In this document: positions 5,200 through 6,086 of the stretch, in pieces
Position numbering within the stretch: the stretch's first letter is position 1
How the letters are laid out: every line of letters begins with the position of its first letter
Source of the DNA: Flavobacteriaceae bacterium
GTDB taxonomy: Bacteria > Bacteroidota > Bacteroidia > Flavobacteriales > Flavobacteriaceae
Reading direction: 5' to 3'
Assembly: GCA_023301205.1 (NCBI GenBank)
Contig: JALZVC010000285.1
Span: forward strand, 1-6,086
DNA length: 6,086 nucleotides
Position numbers and translations under genes: made by a program
The notes under the pieces: generated by a model
Told to the model about the DNA's origin: nothing
Databases searched by the model: none
The model's input: only the letters and a program-made list of their open reading frames with translations

Positions 5200-6086
5200 T
5201 TGGCAATAAAGACAGAATTTAGCATTAAAGACTTAGAAAATTTAAGCGGTGTAAAAGCTCATACTATAAGAATATGGGAAAAAAGGTATGCCCTTTTTTG
5301 TCCAGATAGAACGGATACCAACATAAGGAAATATGATTTAGAAGGATTAAAAAAACTCCTTAATGTAACACAACTTTACAATCAAGGGCATAAAATATCT
5401 AAAATTGCCTCACTCAGCGATACAGAGATTAATAAATTATCAAAAGATTTAAACTCTTCATCAATAGACGCTTACCTCATCAATCAATTTAAAACAGGGA
5501 TGTTTAGTTTTGATTATCAATTGTTTGACAAGACTTATAATGAAATGACAAAACAGTACAGTTTTGAGCAATCATTTGAAGAAATTCTTATTCCTTTATT
5601 AAAAGAACTAGGGCACTTGTGGCTTATAGGCACAATAGACCCTGTACACGAGCGGTATATTTCTGAATTAGTGCGACAAAAAACCACGATACAGATTGAC
5701 AAATCGTTACAACGATTTAAGAAAAAAAGTAATGCGGTAGTTGCGCTTTACCTTCCATATAAAGAAATACATGACTTAGGACTATTGTATACTCAATACT
5801 TGTTGATAAACGCTGGTTTTCAAACACTGTACTTAGGGAGAAACATCCCACTAGATAGTTTGACGCATGTGACAAAGCACCATAACGATTTGATTTTTAT
5901 GACCTATCTCACCACAGAACCTACTTCTATAAATGAATACCTAGAAGAGTTTAACCAAAAAGTATGTGCCTCTAAAAATTATGACCTTTGGTGTTTGGGG
6001 ACTAAATCACAACAAATAAACAAAGCAACGGTAACAAAAAACATAAACGTGGTGACTGAAATAATGGACTTTAATAATCAACTAAA
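5200..6086 (+). CDS. MerR-family regulator with cobalamin-binding-like domain (CarH/LitR type), partial at 3' end
   Basis: The 295 codons visible run off the window, probably near the natural end. The N-terminal MerR winged HTH is SIKDLENLSGVKAHTIRIWE (8-27) followed by KRY (28-30), with R42-K-Y45 in the wing region. A helical four-helix-type domain (about 85-165) includes LGHLWLIGTIDPVHER (137-152). A Rossmann-like B12-binding domain (about 178-285) has E189-I-H191-D-L-G194, the ExHxxG version of the DxHxxG cobalamin-ligand motif, and YLGRNIP (211-217). CarH-type proteins bind adenosylcobalamin and repress carotenoid genes in the dark. In Flavobacteria such a gene usually stands beside crtI/crtB, which would lie to the right of the window (inferred). 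Start: TTG at 5200; the frame is open from 5161 but contains no ATG before codon 101, and the N-terminus AIKTEFSIKDLE fits the family. In the Wx9EH motif W141 and E151 are kept but the His is R152, and no GG motif is clear at the C-terminus, so light sensing may be altered or lost. Confidence 0.88.
   Translation, partial: MAIKTEFSIKDLENLSGVKAHTIRIWEKRYALFCPDRTDTNIRKYDLEGLKKLLNVTQLYNQGHKISKIASLSDTEINKLSKDLNSSSIDAYLINQFKTGMFSFDYQLFDKTYNEMTKQYSFEQSFEEILIPLLKELGHLWLIGTIDPVHERYISELVRQKTTIQIDKSLQRFKKKSNAVVALYLPYKEIHDLGLLYTQYLLINAGFQTLYLGRNIPLDSLTHVTKHHNDLIFMTYLTTEPTSINEYLEEFNQKVCASKNYDLWCLGTKSQQINKATVTKNINVVTEIMDFNNQL

Overview
The window is AT-rich and looks like chromosomal DNA from a member of the Bacteroidota, most likely a marine Flavobacteriaceae. 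The support is the protein styles (a flavobacterial-type acetyl-CoA synthetase and a MerR/B12-domain regulator of the kind found beside flavobacterial carotenoid genes), promoter elements matching the Bacteroidota TAnnTTTG -7 box, short A-rich leaders without Shine-Dalgarno sequences, and remnants of Bacteroidota-type mobile-element genes. The lineage is inferred from memory of these families, not from a search.

Layout. Bases 1-146 (minus) hold the start of a HipB-like Xre antitoxin or repressor that runs off the left edge; its promoter sits between two 13-bp inverted repeats. Bases 147-2882 are an accessory island. It contains a short stretch with interleaved inverted repeats (352-410), a broken piece of a tyrosine recombinase (380-493, plus), an intact AAA_14/DUF4143 ATPase (529-1884, minus) with four 33-bp upstream repeats (1894-2025), a possible recombinase C-terminal tail (2092-2154, plus), a gene-free stretch, and a decayed rolling-circle-type Rep gene (2413-2882, minus). 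A 14-base direct repeat (490-503 and 2090-2103) brackets the ATPase and its repeats. Bases 2883-4790 (minus) are a complete acs gene. A divergent intergenic region follows, and bases 5200-6086 (plus) encode a MerR-type regulator with a cobalamin-binding-like domain, cut by the right edge probably close to its natural end.

Reading. acs and the MerR/B12 regulator look like stable chromosomal genes transcribed divergently. The stretch between hipB and acs looks like a hotspot where mobile DNA integrated and decayed, leaving one intact cargo gene, the ATPase. The strongest candidates for something not well described are the ATPase with its exactly phased 33-bp repeats, and its placement inside recombinase debris between short direct repeats. 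The three minus-strand genes have separate promoters and are not an obvious operon. hipA would be expected beyond the left edge and carotenoid genes beyond the right edge, but neither can be seen here.
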